The notes below the pieces were generated by a model. That model was given only the letters and a program-made list of their open reading frames with translations, ran no database searches and was not told the origin of the DNA. Source: CAYYVJ01 sp964475115 (lineage in GTDB: Bacteria > Bacillota > Clostridia > Lachnospirales > Lachnospiraceae). Taken from it: DNA of 59,055 bases. This document shows positions 34,152 to 42,699 of this stretch, one piece after another (positions within the stretch are counted from its first letter, which is position 1; every line of letters starts with the position of its first letter). The stretch covers positions 1-59,055 of the forward strand of contig CAYYVJ010000003.1 of the NCBI GenBank assembly GCA_964475115.1. Direction: 5' to 3'. A program made the position numbers and the translations under genes.

Positions 34152-35477
34152 ATGAAAAATATGACAAAAGGAAAGATATCTAAACAACTTATTAGCTTTG
34201 CTTTACCCTTAGTTTTAGGAAACATGTTTCAGCTTACTTATAATATGGTGGATTCTATTGTAATAGGAAAATTTTCAGGAAAAGAATCTCTCGCAGCAGT
34301 AGGTGCATCAAATCCCATTATGAATATAATAATATTTTTTATTGTTGGAATTTGTATGGGTGCCTCAGTGATTATGAGTGAATATTATGGGGCAGGAAAT
34401 GAAGATGATTTGAGAAGAGAAATTTCCACAACAATAATTATAGGTTTAGTTTTTACTGTTACAGTAAGCATTATTTGTTATATACTTATTAAACCTATTT
34501 TGTACTTGATTCAAACTCCAGAAGAAATTGTAGGCTTGGCTGCTACTTATTTGAGGATTATTTTACTAGGTCTAATTTTTACATTTTTTTATAATGTTTA
34601 TTCCTCCGCATTAAGAAGTATTGGAGATTCAAAAACACCTATCATTTTCTTGATGATAGCTTCTGTTATAAATGTTGCACTTGATATTCTTTTTGTTGGA
34701 GTGTTAAGGTTGGATGTGGCAGGTGCAGCTTATTCTACTATAATAGCACAAGCCTTTTCTGCTATATCTTGTGTGATTTATGTTTATAAAAAAGTGCCAT
34801 TGCTACAGTTAAAGAAAGATCAATGGAAAGTAGATTCTGTTCTTTTGAAGAAGACAGTTCATTATAGTTGGGCGACTGCCTTGCAACAGACATGTTTGTA
34901 TTTTGGAAAGTTTTTAGTTCAAGGAGCAGTTAATCCTTTGGGAGTGGACGTAATTGCAACTTTTAATGCTGTTACCAAGGTTGATGACTTTGCCTTTACT
35001 CCAGAACAAAGTATTTCCCATAGTATGACCACTTTTATAGCTCAAAATAGAGGTGCGAATCAAGAGAAAAGAATGAGAAAAGGATTTCGTGTTGGAATGC
35101 TAATTGAATTTGTGTATTGGATTTTGATTTTTACGGTAGTCTATTTAGGAGCGCCTCATATTATGAAACTATTTGTAACAGAGGGAGATTATGATATTAT
35201 TCCACTTGGAGTTAGTTATTTGCGCCCAATGGCATTCTTTTATCTACTGCCAGCTATAACCAATGGACTTCAAGGGTATTTTAGAGGCATGGGAAAAATG
35301 AGAGTGACTCTAGTAGCGACGGCGGTTCAAATGATATTTCGTGTGGGGCTTGTATACTTATTGGCTCCGAGATTTGCAATTGCAGGAATTGCATATGCTT
35401 GCTTGGGTGGTTGGATAGCAATGCTTGCATATGAAATTCCTACTTATATGAAAACAAGTTGTAAGAAACTTATTTGA
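34152..35477 (+). CDS. MATE-family multidrug/cation efflux transporter
   Basis: 441 residues with twelve predicted spans in two similar halves. The N-terminal ISFALPLVLGNMFQLTYNMVDSIVIGKFSGKESLAAVGASNPI stretch and AATYLRIILLG are standard for NorM/DinF-like MATE exporters; they use a Na+ or H+ gradient. Start ATG 34152 has TAGGAGA upstream; a GTG 18 nt earlier precedes that site. Substrate unknown. Confidence 0.9.
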   Translation: MKNMTKGKISKQLISFALPLVLGNMFQLTYNMVDSIVIGKFSGKESLAAVGASNPIMNIIIFFIVGICMGASVIMSEYYGAGNEDDLRREISTTIIIGLVFTVTVSIICYILIKPILYLIQTPEEIVGLAATYLRIILLGLIFTFFYNVYSSALRSIGDSKTPIIFLMIASVINVALDILFVGVLRLDVAGAAYSTIIAQAFSAISCVIYVYKKVPLLQLKKDQWKVDSVLLKKTVHYSWATALQQTCLYFGKFLVQGAVNPLGVDVIATFNAVTKVDDFAFTPEQSISHSMTTFIAQNRGANQEKRMRKGFRVGMLIEFVYWILIFTVVYLGAPHIMKLFVTEGDYDIIPLGVSYLRPMAFFYLLPAITNGLQGYFRGMGKMRVTLVATAVQMIFRVGLVYLLAPRFAIAGIAYACLGGWIAMLAYEIPTYMKTSCKKLI

Positions 35478-35520
35478 GTGATAAACTTTGTATATACAAA
35501 ACATTTTAGGAGGTTTTTAA

Positions 35521-35943
35521 ATGGAAAGAGATATGAATTGTGCATATTGCATGGAAGGCGAATTAGTAGAAAAGTTTGGAATTAAAATATGTGATTTAGA
35601 GACATCAAAACTATATTTGTTTAAAGAACAAAGTCATAAAGGGAGAGTAATTGTAGCGCATAATTATCATCTGGGTGATATGACTCAACTAACAGAGGAA
35701 GAAAGAAATGCATATTTTTTTGATGTTGCAAAGGTTTCAAAGGCGTTACAAGCTGCATTTAATCCAAATAAAATAAATTATGGAGCTTATGGAGATACTG
35801 GCCACCACTTACATTTTCATTTAGTACCTAAATACAAAGAAGAATTTGAATGGGGTGGGGTTTTTGCTATGAATCCTGACCAAGTATATTTAAGTCAAGA
35901 AGAATACAATCAAATAATTGAGAAAATAAAAGCAAACTTATAA
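35521..35943 (+). CDS. HIT-family nucleotide-binding protein
   Basis: 140 residues, cytosolic. The histidine-triad motif HLHFHLVPK lies near residues 100-108; an N-terminal NCAYCMEG carries a CxxC pair. HIT proteins hydrolyse nucleoside phosphoramidates, dinucleoside polyphosphates or AMP conjugates; this one's substrate is unknown. The C-terminal half (EEFEWGGVFAMNPDQVYLSQEEY) is a form common in Firmicutes. Start has AGGAGG. Ended by a hairpin at 35951-35974. Confidence 0.88.
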   Translation: MERDMNCAYCMEGELVEKFGIKICDLETSKLYLFKEQSHKGRVIVAHNYHLGDMTQLTEEERNAYFFDVAKVSKALQAAFNPNKINYGAYGDTGHHLHFHLVPKYKEEFEWGGVFAMNPDQVYLSQEEYNQIIEKIKANL

Positions 35944-35950
35944 AAAAAGG

Positions 35951-35982
35951 GGGTGTCGCAAACTTGTGGCATCCTAGTTTTT
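35951..35982 (+). terminator. Terminator after the HIT gene
   Basis: GGGTGTCGCA (35951-35960) pairs with TGTGGCATCC (35965-35974) using three G-T pairs, 4-nt loop, then TAGTTTTTA. Confidence 0.75.
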
Positions 35983-36027
35983 ATTTACTAGAAAAGTACT
36001 AGGGTTCTTTTTATATTAGAAAATCTA

Positions 36028-36057
36028 TTGTTAAGAAGAAAGTTCATGAGATATAAT
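36028..36057 (+). promoter_or_regulatory. Candidate promoter of the yetA-yesU-like pair
   Basis: TTGTTA (36028-36033), 18-bp spacer, TATAAT (36052-36057); the -10 is perfect, the -35 four of six. About 44 bp before the start codon. No operator-like repeat was seen. Confidence 0.5.
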
Positions 36058-36100
36058 AGGCGCATGGAGATTAACAAAAAACATGATAAGGAGAAGGGTA

Positions 36101-38710
36101 ATGAGTGAACGCATAGGATTTCATTGGATGGAAAACAGACAAAAGCTTGGATATGTGTCTTTTGGGGCACCATGGAAAAAAGGAGTCATGCATGAAGGGG
36201 ATTCGTTTTTGCTTAAAAATGAAACAGGGAAAGAGCTTCCTGTTCAAAGCAAAGCAATTGCTTATTGGCAGGATGGAAGCATAAAATGGACTTCTCATAC
36301 GGCTTGTGCTGAAGGAGAATTTTTTTCCCTAGAAAAAGGTGATGCTGTGGCTTCTATCAGGGGGATTGAAGTGAAAGAAGATAAAGATAACATTTATATT
36401 AATACTGGAACAGCTACAGCTTGTATTCCAAAAAAAGGAAATAAAGTGATTACAGATTTGATGATAAATGGAAGAAAGTCTGTATCCTCTGGACAATTGA
36501 TTTGCTCGTTAGAAGAAAGAAGCTATGAAGGAAAAGATTTTATTCGTAGAGAGGTTCCTTATATAGGGGAAATTAAAAAAGCATACATAGAAGATTTAGG
36601 ATCTTTGAAATGCGTAATAAAAATAGAGGGTATTCATAAGAATATTGATAGTGGAAGAGAAATGCTTCCTTTTATTCTTCGTTTTGTCCTATATTATAAT
36701 TCTACAGATATAGAAATTACCCATACATTTTTATATGATGGTCAAGCAGAGATAGATTTTGTTAAAAACATTGGAATTCAATTCTTTTGCCCTATTGAAG
36801 GTGAACTTTATAATAGGCATGTGAAAATAGCAGGAGACTATGGATATTTTCATGAAGCCTTACAACTTATGTCTAGCTGGAGACCTAGAATTGATTCGGA
36901 TATTTATAAAAGACAAATGCAAGGAGAATTTTTATCCTTTGAAACAGCTAAGGATGATATCGTTTTTGAAGCAGTGAAAGATATGACTATTTGGGATAGT
37001 TATCGCTATTACCAGGATAGTCCAAGTCATTTTAGTATAAAGAAGAGAACGGGAAAAGAAAATTGTTCTTTTATTGACTCGATTCATGGTAAAAGGGGAA
37101 AAGGTCTTGTATATGCGACAGGCGAAAATGGTGGAATTGCCATTGGAATGAAAGATTTCTGGCAAAAGTATCCTTCCTCTCTTTGGATTGAGGACATGAG
37201 TAAGACAGAAGCAAAAATTACTGCATATATTTGGTCACCAGAAGCAGAGGCTATGGACTTAAGGCATTATGATACGGTAGCTCATTCGAAAGCCTACTAT
37301 GAAGGTTTTGATGAAGTTGGAAGTACACCTTATGGAATAGCAAATACAAATGAGCTTACGCTATTTGGATTTGACGGAAAAATTGCAAAAGATGATGAAC
37401 TTGAAATCTGTGTGATGAAAGTACAGAAGCCTGTAAGGTTGCTTGCAAGCCCTGAGTATTATCATTCTGTGAAAGCGATAGGAGATTGGAGTCTTGTCGA
37501 AAAAGACACTCCTTTAAAAAAATGGTTAGAGGAACAGCTAGATGTTGCTTTTGATTTCTATAAGAAAGAGATTGATCAAAGAAATTGGTATGGTTTATTT
37601 CATTATGGTGATGTAATGCATACTTATGATGCAGCCCGACATGGTTGGAAATACGATATGGGAGGCTATGCTTGGCAAAATACAGAACTTGTTCCGACTT
37701 TATGGTTGTGGTTTGCATTTATGCGTACTGGTAGAGAAGATATTTATACAGTGGCTGAGGCTATGAGTCGACATGCATCAGAAGTAGATACCTATCATTT
37801 GGGCGATTATAAAGGAATAGGGTCTAGGCATAATGTATTGCATTGGGGTGATTCGTGTAAAGAACCACGTATCGCTATGGCAGGACATCATCGTGCCTTC
37901 TACTATTTAACCGGTGGTGATTACCGTATGGGGGATGTGTTTGAAGATGTAAAAGATGGTGACTTTTCTACAATTACAATAAATCCTTTGCGATTTTTTT
38001 ATAGAAAAGAAGAAATGAAGCTGCCTACTCATGCAAGAAGTGGACCAGATTGGTCTACCTATTGTTCCAATTGGATGACTGAGTGGGAAAGAAATCAAAA
38101 TGAAAAATATCGGGATAAGATAATAGTTGGAATAGAAGATATTAAGAAGGCACCATTGAAATTAATTTCTGGTTCTAATTTTGAATATGATCCTGCAACA
38201 GGGCATTTGGGTTATATAGGAGAAAATGCTTCAGGAGGATCCCATCTAGCTATTTGTATGGGGGGACCACAAACATGGTTTGAACTAGCAGAAATGATAG
38301 ATGACCCTGAATTTAAGGAAATGCTAGCAGAGTTTGGTGAATTTTATTATTTGACTCCAGAGGAAAAAGAAAAAAAATCCAATGGATTATTAGATGGAAA
38401 AGGTTGGTCTTATCCTTATATGGCTGCAGGAATTGCTGCATATGCAGCGAAACATTATCGCTCAAAAGAGTTAGGCTATAAAGTATGGCAGGTATTAGTT
38501 CATTCTTTGACAGGAAAAAACAAAGAGGATGAATTTAAAATAGAGCAAGTAAAAAATTATGTGAATACAGAAAATTTGGATGAAATGTTTTGGATTTCTA
38601 CAAATTTTACTGCACAATGGTGTTTGAATACCATTGTGGCTCTTGAGTTGGCAAAAGAATTCATTCCTGAAAAAATGGAGGATGTAAAATGGGAAGATTG
38701 GGTAAAATAA
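36101..38710 (+). CDS. YetA-like / exo-rhamnogalacturonan-lyase-family protein
   Basis: 869 residues, close to the ~860 of Bacillus YetA. No signal peptide, so intracellular. The three parts expected of the PcRGLX/YetA family can be traced: an N-terminal beta domain (GAPWKKGVM, YWQDGSIKWTSHTA), a central beta-sandwich (ITHTFLYDGQAEIDFVKNIGI), and an alpha/alpha-toroid C-terminal half (DMGGYAWQNTELVPTLWLW, MSRHASEVDTYHLGDYKGIGSRHN, HHRAFYYLTGGDY). The family includes rhamnogalacturonan exolyases (PL26), so it probably trims imported pectin fragments. Start ATG 36101 follows AAGGAGAAGGG. Activity on a specific substrate is inference. Confidence 0.82.
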   Translation: MSERIGFHWMENRQKLGYVSFGAPWKKGVMHEGDSFLLKNETGKELPVQSKAIAYWQDGSIKWTSHTACAEGEFFSLEKGDAVASIRGIEVKEDKDNIYINTGTATACIPKKGNKVITDLMINGRKSVSSGQLICSLEERSYEGKDFIRREVPYIGEIKKAYIEDLGSLKCVIKIEGIHKNIDSGREMLPFILRFVLYYNSTDIEITHTFLYDGQAEIDFVKNIGIQFFCPIEGELYNRHVKIAGDYGYFHEALQLMSSWRPRIDSDIYKRQMQGEFLSFETAKDDIVFEAVKDMTIWDSYRYYQDSPSHFSIKKRTGKENCSFIDSIHGKRGKGLVYATGENGGIAIGMKDFWQKYPSSLWIEDMSKTEAKITAYIWSPEAEAMDLRHYDTVAHSKAYYEGFDEVGSTPYGIANTNELTLFGFDGKIAKDDELEICVMKVQKPVRLLASPEYYHSVKAIGDWSLVEKDTPLKKWLEEQLDVAFDFYKKEIDQRNWYGLFHYGDVMHTYDAARHGWKYDMGGYAWQNTELVPTLWLWFAFMRTGREDIYTVAEAMSRHASEVDTYHLGDYKGIGSRHNVLHWGDSCKEPRIAMAGHHRAFYYLTGGDYRMGDVFEDVKDGDFSTITINPLRFFYRKEEMKLPTHARSGPDWSTYCSNWMTEWERNQNEKYRDKIIVGIEDIKKAPLKLISGSNFEYDPATGHLGYIGENASGGSHLAICMGGPQTWFELAEMIDDPEFKEMLAEFGEFYYLTPEEKEKKSNGLLDGKGWSYPYMAAGIAAYAAKHYRSKELGYKVWQVLVHSLTGKNKEDEFKIEQVKNYVNTENLDEMFWISTNFTAQWCLNTIVALELAKEFIPEKMEDVKWEDWVK

Positions 38711-39372
38711 TAAAGAAATCATTAATCTATGAAAACCCACTTAGTTGTAAAGAAGATATAAAGGATTTTATTTTGGAGGGTTCTGCTAAGATATCTTTTC
38801 CTGACAATAGACTGAGACTAGAAAATCAAATAGATGCATCGCAAGAACAAAAAGCTAATTATGTCTTATGGTGTAAGGAGGAATTTCCTTCAGATCTTTA
38901 TATAGAGTGGAATTTTTGGCCGATAAAAGAACCGGGACTTTGCATTTTGTTTTTTGCTGCTAAAGGAAGAAATGGAGAAGATTTATTTGATGCATCACTT
39001 GGAAAAAGAACAGGGGAATATCCTCTGTATCATCATGGGGATATAAATGCATTTCATGTATCTTATTTTAGAAGAAAAGAGCAAGAGGAAAGAGCTTTTC
39101 ATACATGCAATCTAAGGAAAAGTTATGGCTTCCATATGGCCGCACAAGGAGGAGATCCAATACCAAATGTAGAAGATGGAAAGCCGCCTTATCATTTAGG
39201 GCTTTTAAAAAAAGAAAATAGTGTAAAGTTCTTTATAAATGACCTTGAAATATTTTCTTTTGTAGATGATGGAGCTACTTATGGTCCATTGCTTGGTGGT
39301 GGAAAAATTGGTTTTCGTCAATTGGCCCCAATGATAGGAGAATATGCAGATCTTAAAGTATATAAGGTGTAG
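38689..39372 (+). CDS. YesU-like (DUF1961) protein
   Basis: 227 residues, no signal peptide. YVLWCKEEFPSDLYIEWNFWPI, GDINAFHVSYFRRKEQEERAFHTCNLRKSYGFHMAAQGGDPIP and a beta-rich C-terminus fit DUF1961, a concanavalin-like beta-sandwich family whose Bacillus member YesU sits in the rhamnogalacturonan gene cluster. The ATG lies inside the preceding gene (22-nt overlap) after GGAGGATG, so the two are translationally coupled. A role in the same intracellular pathway is inferred from context. Confidence 0.82.
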   Translation: MGRLGKIIKKSLIYENPLSCKEDIKDFILEGSAKISFPDNRLRLENQIDASQEQKANYVLWCKEEFPSDLYIEWNFWPIKEPGLCILFFAAKGRNGEDLFDASLGKRTGEYPLYHHGDINAFHVSYFRRKEQEERAFHTCNLRKSYGFHMAAQGGDPIPNVEDGKPPYHLGLLKKENSVKFFINDLEIFSFVDDGATYGPLLGGGKIGFRQLAPMIGEYADLKVYKV

Positions 39373-39495
39373 TTCTTTTATTTTGACTAAAAGTGTGAAT
39401 TTTTGTTGAAAAGCTTTTCTTTTTACTGCAAATATGGTATAACCAATTATAGTTTAACTTTTAGTTATGATAAAGGACAAGGAAGGAATTTGGAA

Positions 39496-40506
39496 ATGAA
39501 AAAGAAAATAGGACTTGTGGCAATGGGACTTTTGCTATCATTGTTGGCAGTAGGATGTAGTGAAAAGCAAAAGACATCAGAATATACTCAATATGTTACT
39601 TTAGGAGAATATAAAAATATTGAAGTAACTGTGGATTCTGTAGAAGTAACAGATGAAGAATTGGACAATCGAGTTGCAGGTATGTTCCGTGAAGCTATAG
39701 AGATGGGGGATACTGCAAATTTAAATTATGAAGGTCTATTAGATGGGGTAGCTTTTGAAGGTGGAACAGCTGAGAATTATAACTTAACCATTGGATCGGG
39801 TCAGTTTATTCCTGGTTTTGAAGAACAATTAGTTGGTGTTAAGTTAGGAGATACAGTGGCCCTTGATTTGACTTTTCCTGAAGATTATACAAGTGAAGAG
39901 TTAGCAGGTAAGGCAGTAGTATTTAATGTAACAGTAAATAGTATCGTAGGTGTAGAAGCTGCAGAGCTTAACGAAGACTTTGTAAAATCTAACACAGAAT
40001 TTGCTACAGTTGAAGAATATAAAGAATCAGTAAAAGCAGAGATGCTTGTTGAAAAAGAAGAAATTGCAAAAACAAATAAAATCGCTAGTGTTTGGGATGT
40101 TGTGAAAACAAATGCTACAGTAAACAGTTATCCTGAAGATCTTGTGACTAAATATTCTGATAGCATGAAAAATTACTATACTCAGTTTGCAAGTATGTAT
40201 GGAATGCAATTGGCTGATTATATTACAGCGGTAGGTTCCACTGAAGAGGAATTTGAGGCAGAATGTAGAACCTATGGTGAAGAAGCAACTGCAGAATATA
40301 TGATATTGACTATGATTGCAAACCAAGAAAACATTACGATTTCAGATGAAGAATATGCTGAAGAGTTAGCGAAAGCAGTTGAAGAAGCAGGAGCTACATC
40401 TGCTGAAGAACTAGAAGAAGCATATGGCGGAAAAGAAGTACTAAAAGAGAACTTTTTGTTTAATAAAATAATTGAATATGTAGCCGATGCAGCAGTAGAG
40501 GTATAA
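39496..40506 (+). CDS. Secreted trigger-factor-like FKBP lipoprotein
   Basis: 336 residues. A lipoprotein signal with lipobox LAVGC near residue 21 is followed by an FKBP domain (NLNYEGLLDGVAFEGGTAENYNLTIGSGQFIPGFEEQLVGVKLGD) and a long helical C-terminal region (YPEDLVTKYSDSMKNYYTQFASMYG, SDEEYAEELAKAVEEAG) that matches the chaperone part of trigger factor. It lacks the ribosome-binding N-domain. It thus looks like an extracytoplasmic folding factor on the outer face of the membrane. Start ATG 39496; GGAAGG lies about 9 nt upstream. Ended by the hairpin at 40517-40555. Confidence 0.85.
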   Translation: MKKKIGLVAMGLLLSLLAVGCSEKQKTSEYTQYVTLGEYKNIEVTVDSVEVTDEELDNRVAGMFREAIEMGDTANLNYEGLLDGVAFEGGTAENYNLTIGSGQFIPGFEEQLVGVKLGDTVALDLTFPEDYTSEELAGKAVVFNVTVNSIVGVEAAELNEDFVKSNTEFATVEEYKESVKAEMLVEKEEIAKTNKIASVWDVVKTNATVNSYPEDLVTKYSDSMKNYYTQFASMYGMQLADYITAVGSTEEEFEAECRTYGEEATAEYMILTMIANQENITISDEEYAEELAKAVEEAGATSAEELEEAYGGKEVLKENFLFNKIIEYVADAAVEV

Positions 40507-40516
40507 AATATGAATT

Positions 40517-40560
40517 GGGGAACATCATAGACTTAGTTGTAAATTGATGTTTCCCTTTTT
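40517..40560 (+). terminator. Terminator after the FKBP lipoprotein gene
   Basis: GGGGAACATCA (40517-40527) pairs with TGATGTTTCCC (40545-40555), one G-T pair, 17-nt loop, then TTTTT. Confidence 0.85.
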
Positions 40561-40617
40561 GATACAGTAGAAATTTGTATTCTAACTGTATGCTTATGTA
40601 GAAAGGAATAAAGCAGT

Positions 40618-41523
40618 ATGAGCAAAAAGTTATTTGAAATAGAACCTAAAGATTATGAGATGCTGAAACAATATTTTAATTTAAGACACTCTAAGACTTG
40701 TGAGAGTGTTGTTTTATCTAGTTATTTATGGAAACAATATTATAATACGAAATACTTTTTGACTGATAAGGGTCTTATGTGGGTATATAAACCAGGAGAT
40801 GATATTTTTACAATGTTGCCTCTATGCAAAACAGAGGATCTAAAAGAATGTTTTGAAGAAATAAAAAAATATTTTAATGAAGAGTTAAATCAAAAACTTG
40901 TCATGTATTTAGCGGATGAAGAAGCGGTATCTATATTAGATCTTCCTGAAGAGGAATATATAGTAGAAGAGGATAGAAGATATTTTGACTATGTTTATGA
41001 TGCAGAAGGATTAAGAAATTTAAGTGGAAAGAAATATCACAAAAAGAAAAATCATTTAAATGCTTTTAAAAGGCAATTTGAAGGTAGATACGAGTTTAAT
41101 ATAATTGGCTGTCATAACAGACAAGAAGTATTAGATTTTTTAGAAGAATGGAAAGAAGCAAGAAACATAGAAGATGAATATAATCGAGTTGACTATGAAT
41201 CAATAGGAATTAAATATGTTCTTGAAAATTGTGGGATGTTAAAGTTTGTTATTGGTGGAGTTTATATTGATGGAAAGCTAGAAGCATTTTCTATTGGTAG
41301 CTATTCGGAAGAGGATAAGACAGCATATATTCATGTGGAAAAGGCTAATCCTGAGATGCGAGGTCTCTATAATTTTATTAATCAACAATTTATAATTTAT
41401 GGTTTTCCAAAAGCGGAATTAGTAAATCGTGAAGACGACATGGGAGTGGAAGGCTTAAGAAAAGCAAAATTATCTTATCAACCAGTTCAATTAGTGAAAA
41501 AATATAATATTATTCAAAGATAA
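40618..41523 (+). CDS. DUF2156 (phosphatidylglycerol-lysyltransferase-like) protein
   Basis: 301 residues, no membrane span. The sequence EDRRYFDYVYDAEGLRNLSGKKYHKKKNHLNAFKRQF and PEMRGLYNFINQQFI ... NREDDMGVEGLRKAKLSYQP fits DUF2156, the GNAT-like catalytic domain of MprF aminoacyl-lipid transferases, here as a soluble stand-alone form. MprF's membrane part is absent, so acyl acceptor and substrate are unknown. Ribosome site AAAGGAA. The next gene starts 11 bp later, so they are likely one unit. Confidence 0.85.
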   Translation: MSKKLFEIEPKDYEMLKQYFNLRHSKTCESVVLSSYLWKQYYNTKYFLTDKGLMWVYKPGDDIFTMLPLCKTEDLKECFEEIKKYFNEELNQKLVMYLADEEAVSILDLPEEEYIVEEDRRYFDYVYDAEGLRNLSGKKYHKKKNHLNAFKRQFEGRYEFNIIGCHNRQEVLDFLEEWKEARNIEDEYNRVDYESIGIKYVLENCGMLKFVIGGVYIDGKLEAFSIGSYSEEDKTAYIHVEKANPEMRGLYNFINQQFIIYGFPKAELVNREDDMGVEGLRKAKLSYQPVQLVKKYNIIQR

Positions 41524-41534
41524 AAGAGGCTAGT

Positions 41535-42629
41535 ATGATAGAATATTTGTCCCAATCAAAAAAAGTGGAATCTAGAAAATTATATGAAGAAGTTTTTCCT
41601 GAGGATACAAAAGAGTTTTTGGATTATTACTATAATCATAAAGTGGAAAATCATAAGGTGTTGGTAAAAAACCTTGAGAATGATGTGGTGGGAATGCTTC
41701 ATTGTAACCCTCATCTTTTATCAATAAAAGAAAACCAGGAAGAAGTTGATTATATCTATGCGGTTGCGACTAAGAAGGAGCATCGAGGCAAAGGGATTAT
41801 GAGGGAACTTCTTGTGAAGGTTTTAAATGATATGTATAAAGAGGGTAAAGCTTTTACTTATTTAATTCCGGTTGCGGAAAAGATATATTCTCCCTATGGC
41901 TTTTCTTATGTATCTGACAAACAAAAGATGGTAGTGGAAAGACGAGGGTTGTTAAAAGCCGCCTCCATAAATATAATGACTTTATTAAATAGTGATGACA
42001 CGGTGAGGATAGATGAATTAATAGAATTTTCTAAAAGAATGTTAGGAAATGAAAGAGATGTTTTTTCTTATCGAAACCACGCTTATTATCAAGATCTTTT
42101 AGCCCAGCTTAAACTAGCAGCTGGACACATAGAGTTATTATATGAAGAAGACAGATTGCTTGGATATTGTTACTTGGTCAGAGAAGATGAATTAAGTATT
42201 ATAGAACTTGTATGTCATGAAGAAGATATGGATTCTTTTGTTCAGGGAATTCTAGAAAAGTATGTGTTGGATAAAATTTCAATAAGTGGAATTCTTGTAA
42301 AGGAAGAGCATAACTTGACTACAGAAAAAGAACCATTTATTATGGCACGCATACTTAATTTGAAGAATTTCTTTTCTCTTATTACATCCGAAGAAGAAGT
42401 GGAAGTTGTAATTGAGATAACAGATCCTGTAATAAAGGGAAATAATGGAGTGTATCTGTGGAAGTGTAATAAAACGGGAAGCATTCTTCAAAGATCAAAT
42501 GTAAATCCTTCCTATAAGTTTACGATTTCAGATTTAACTTCTTGGCTTTTTGGATATCAAGCAAAAAGCTCTAAAATGTTAGTGCCAATCAATGTACTTG
42601 CTGGTGTATTTATAAATGAAGAAGTGTAA
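41535..42629 (+). CDS. Eis-like GNAT acetyltransferase with SCP2-type C-terminal domain
   Basis: 364 residues. The N-terminal GNAT domain has the acetyl-CoA loop YAVATKKEHRGKGIMRELL (about 75-93) and the LIPVAEKIYSPYGF motif of Eis-type enzymes; the C-terminal portion (VVIEITDPVIKGNNGVYLWKC, ISDLTSWLFGYQ) resembles the sterol-carrier-like fold found in Eis. Eis proteins acetylate amines on various substrates. Substrate unknown here. Forms a pair with the DUF2156 gene, both acyl-transfer-like folds. Confidence 0.82.
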   Translation: MIEYLSQSKKVESRKLYEEVFPEDTKEFLDYYYNHKVENHKVLVKNLENDVVGMLHCNPHLLSIKENQEEVDYIYAVATKKEHRGKGIMRELLVKVLNDMYKEGKAFTYLIPVAEKIYSPYGFSYVSDKQKMVVERRGLLKAASINIMTLLNSDDTVRIDELIEFSKRMLGNERDVFSYRNHAYYQDLLAQLKLAAGHIELLYEEDRLLGYCYLVREDELSIIELVCHEEDMDSFVQGILEKYVLDKISISGILVKEEHNLTTEKEPFIMARILNLKNFFSLITSEEEVEVVIEITDPVIKGNNGVYLWKCNKTGSILQRSNVNPSYKFTISDLTSWLFGYQAKSSKMLVPINVLAGVFINEEV

Positions 42630-42637
42630 AGACAATA

Positions 42638-42666
42638 TTGTAATTTGTTAAAAATTATCTTATAAT
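42638..42666 (+). promoter_or_regulatory. Promoter of the H-NOX chemoreceptor gene
   Basis: TTGTAA (42638-42643), 17-bp spacer, TATAAT (42661-42666), 33 bp before the ATG. Confidence 0.75.
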
Positions 42667-42699
42667 AGATATACTAATGTATACGAAGGAGAAGAGAGA

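Noticed and set aside
33693..34187. 164-codon minus-strand frame over atpC and the atp terminator
   Set aside because: It crosses the atp terminator hairpin and mirrors atpC codons; not a gene.
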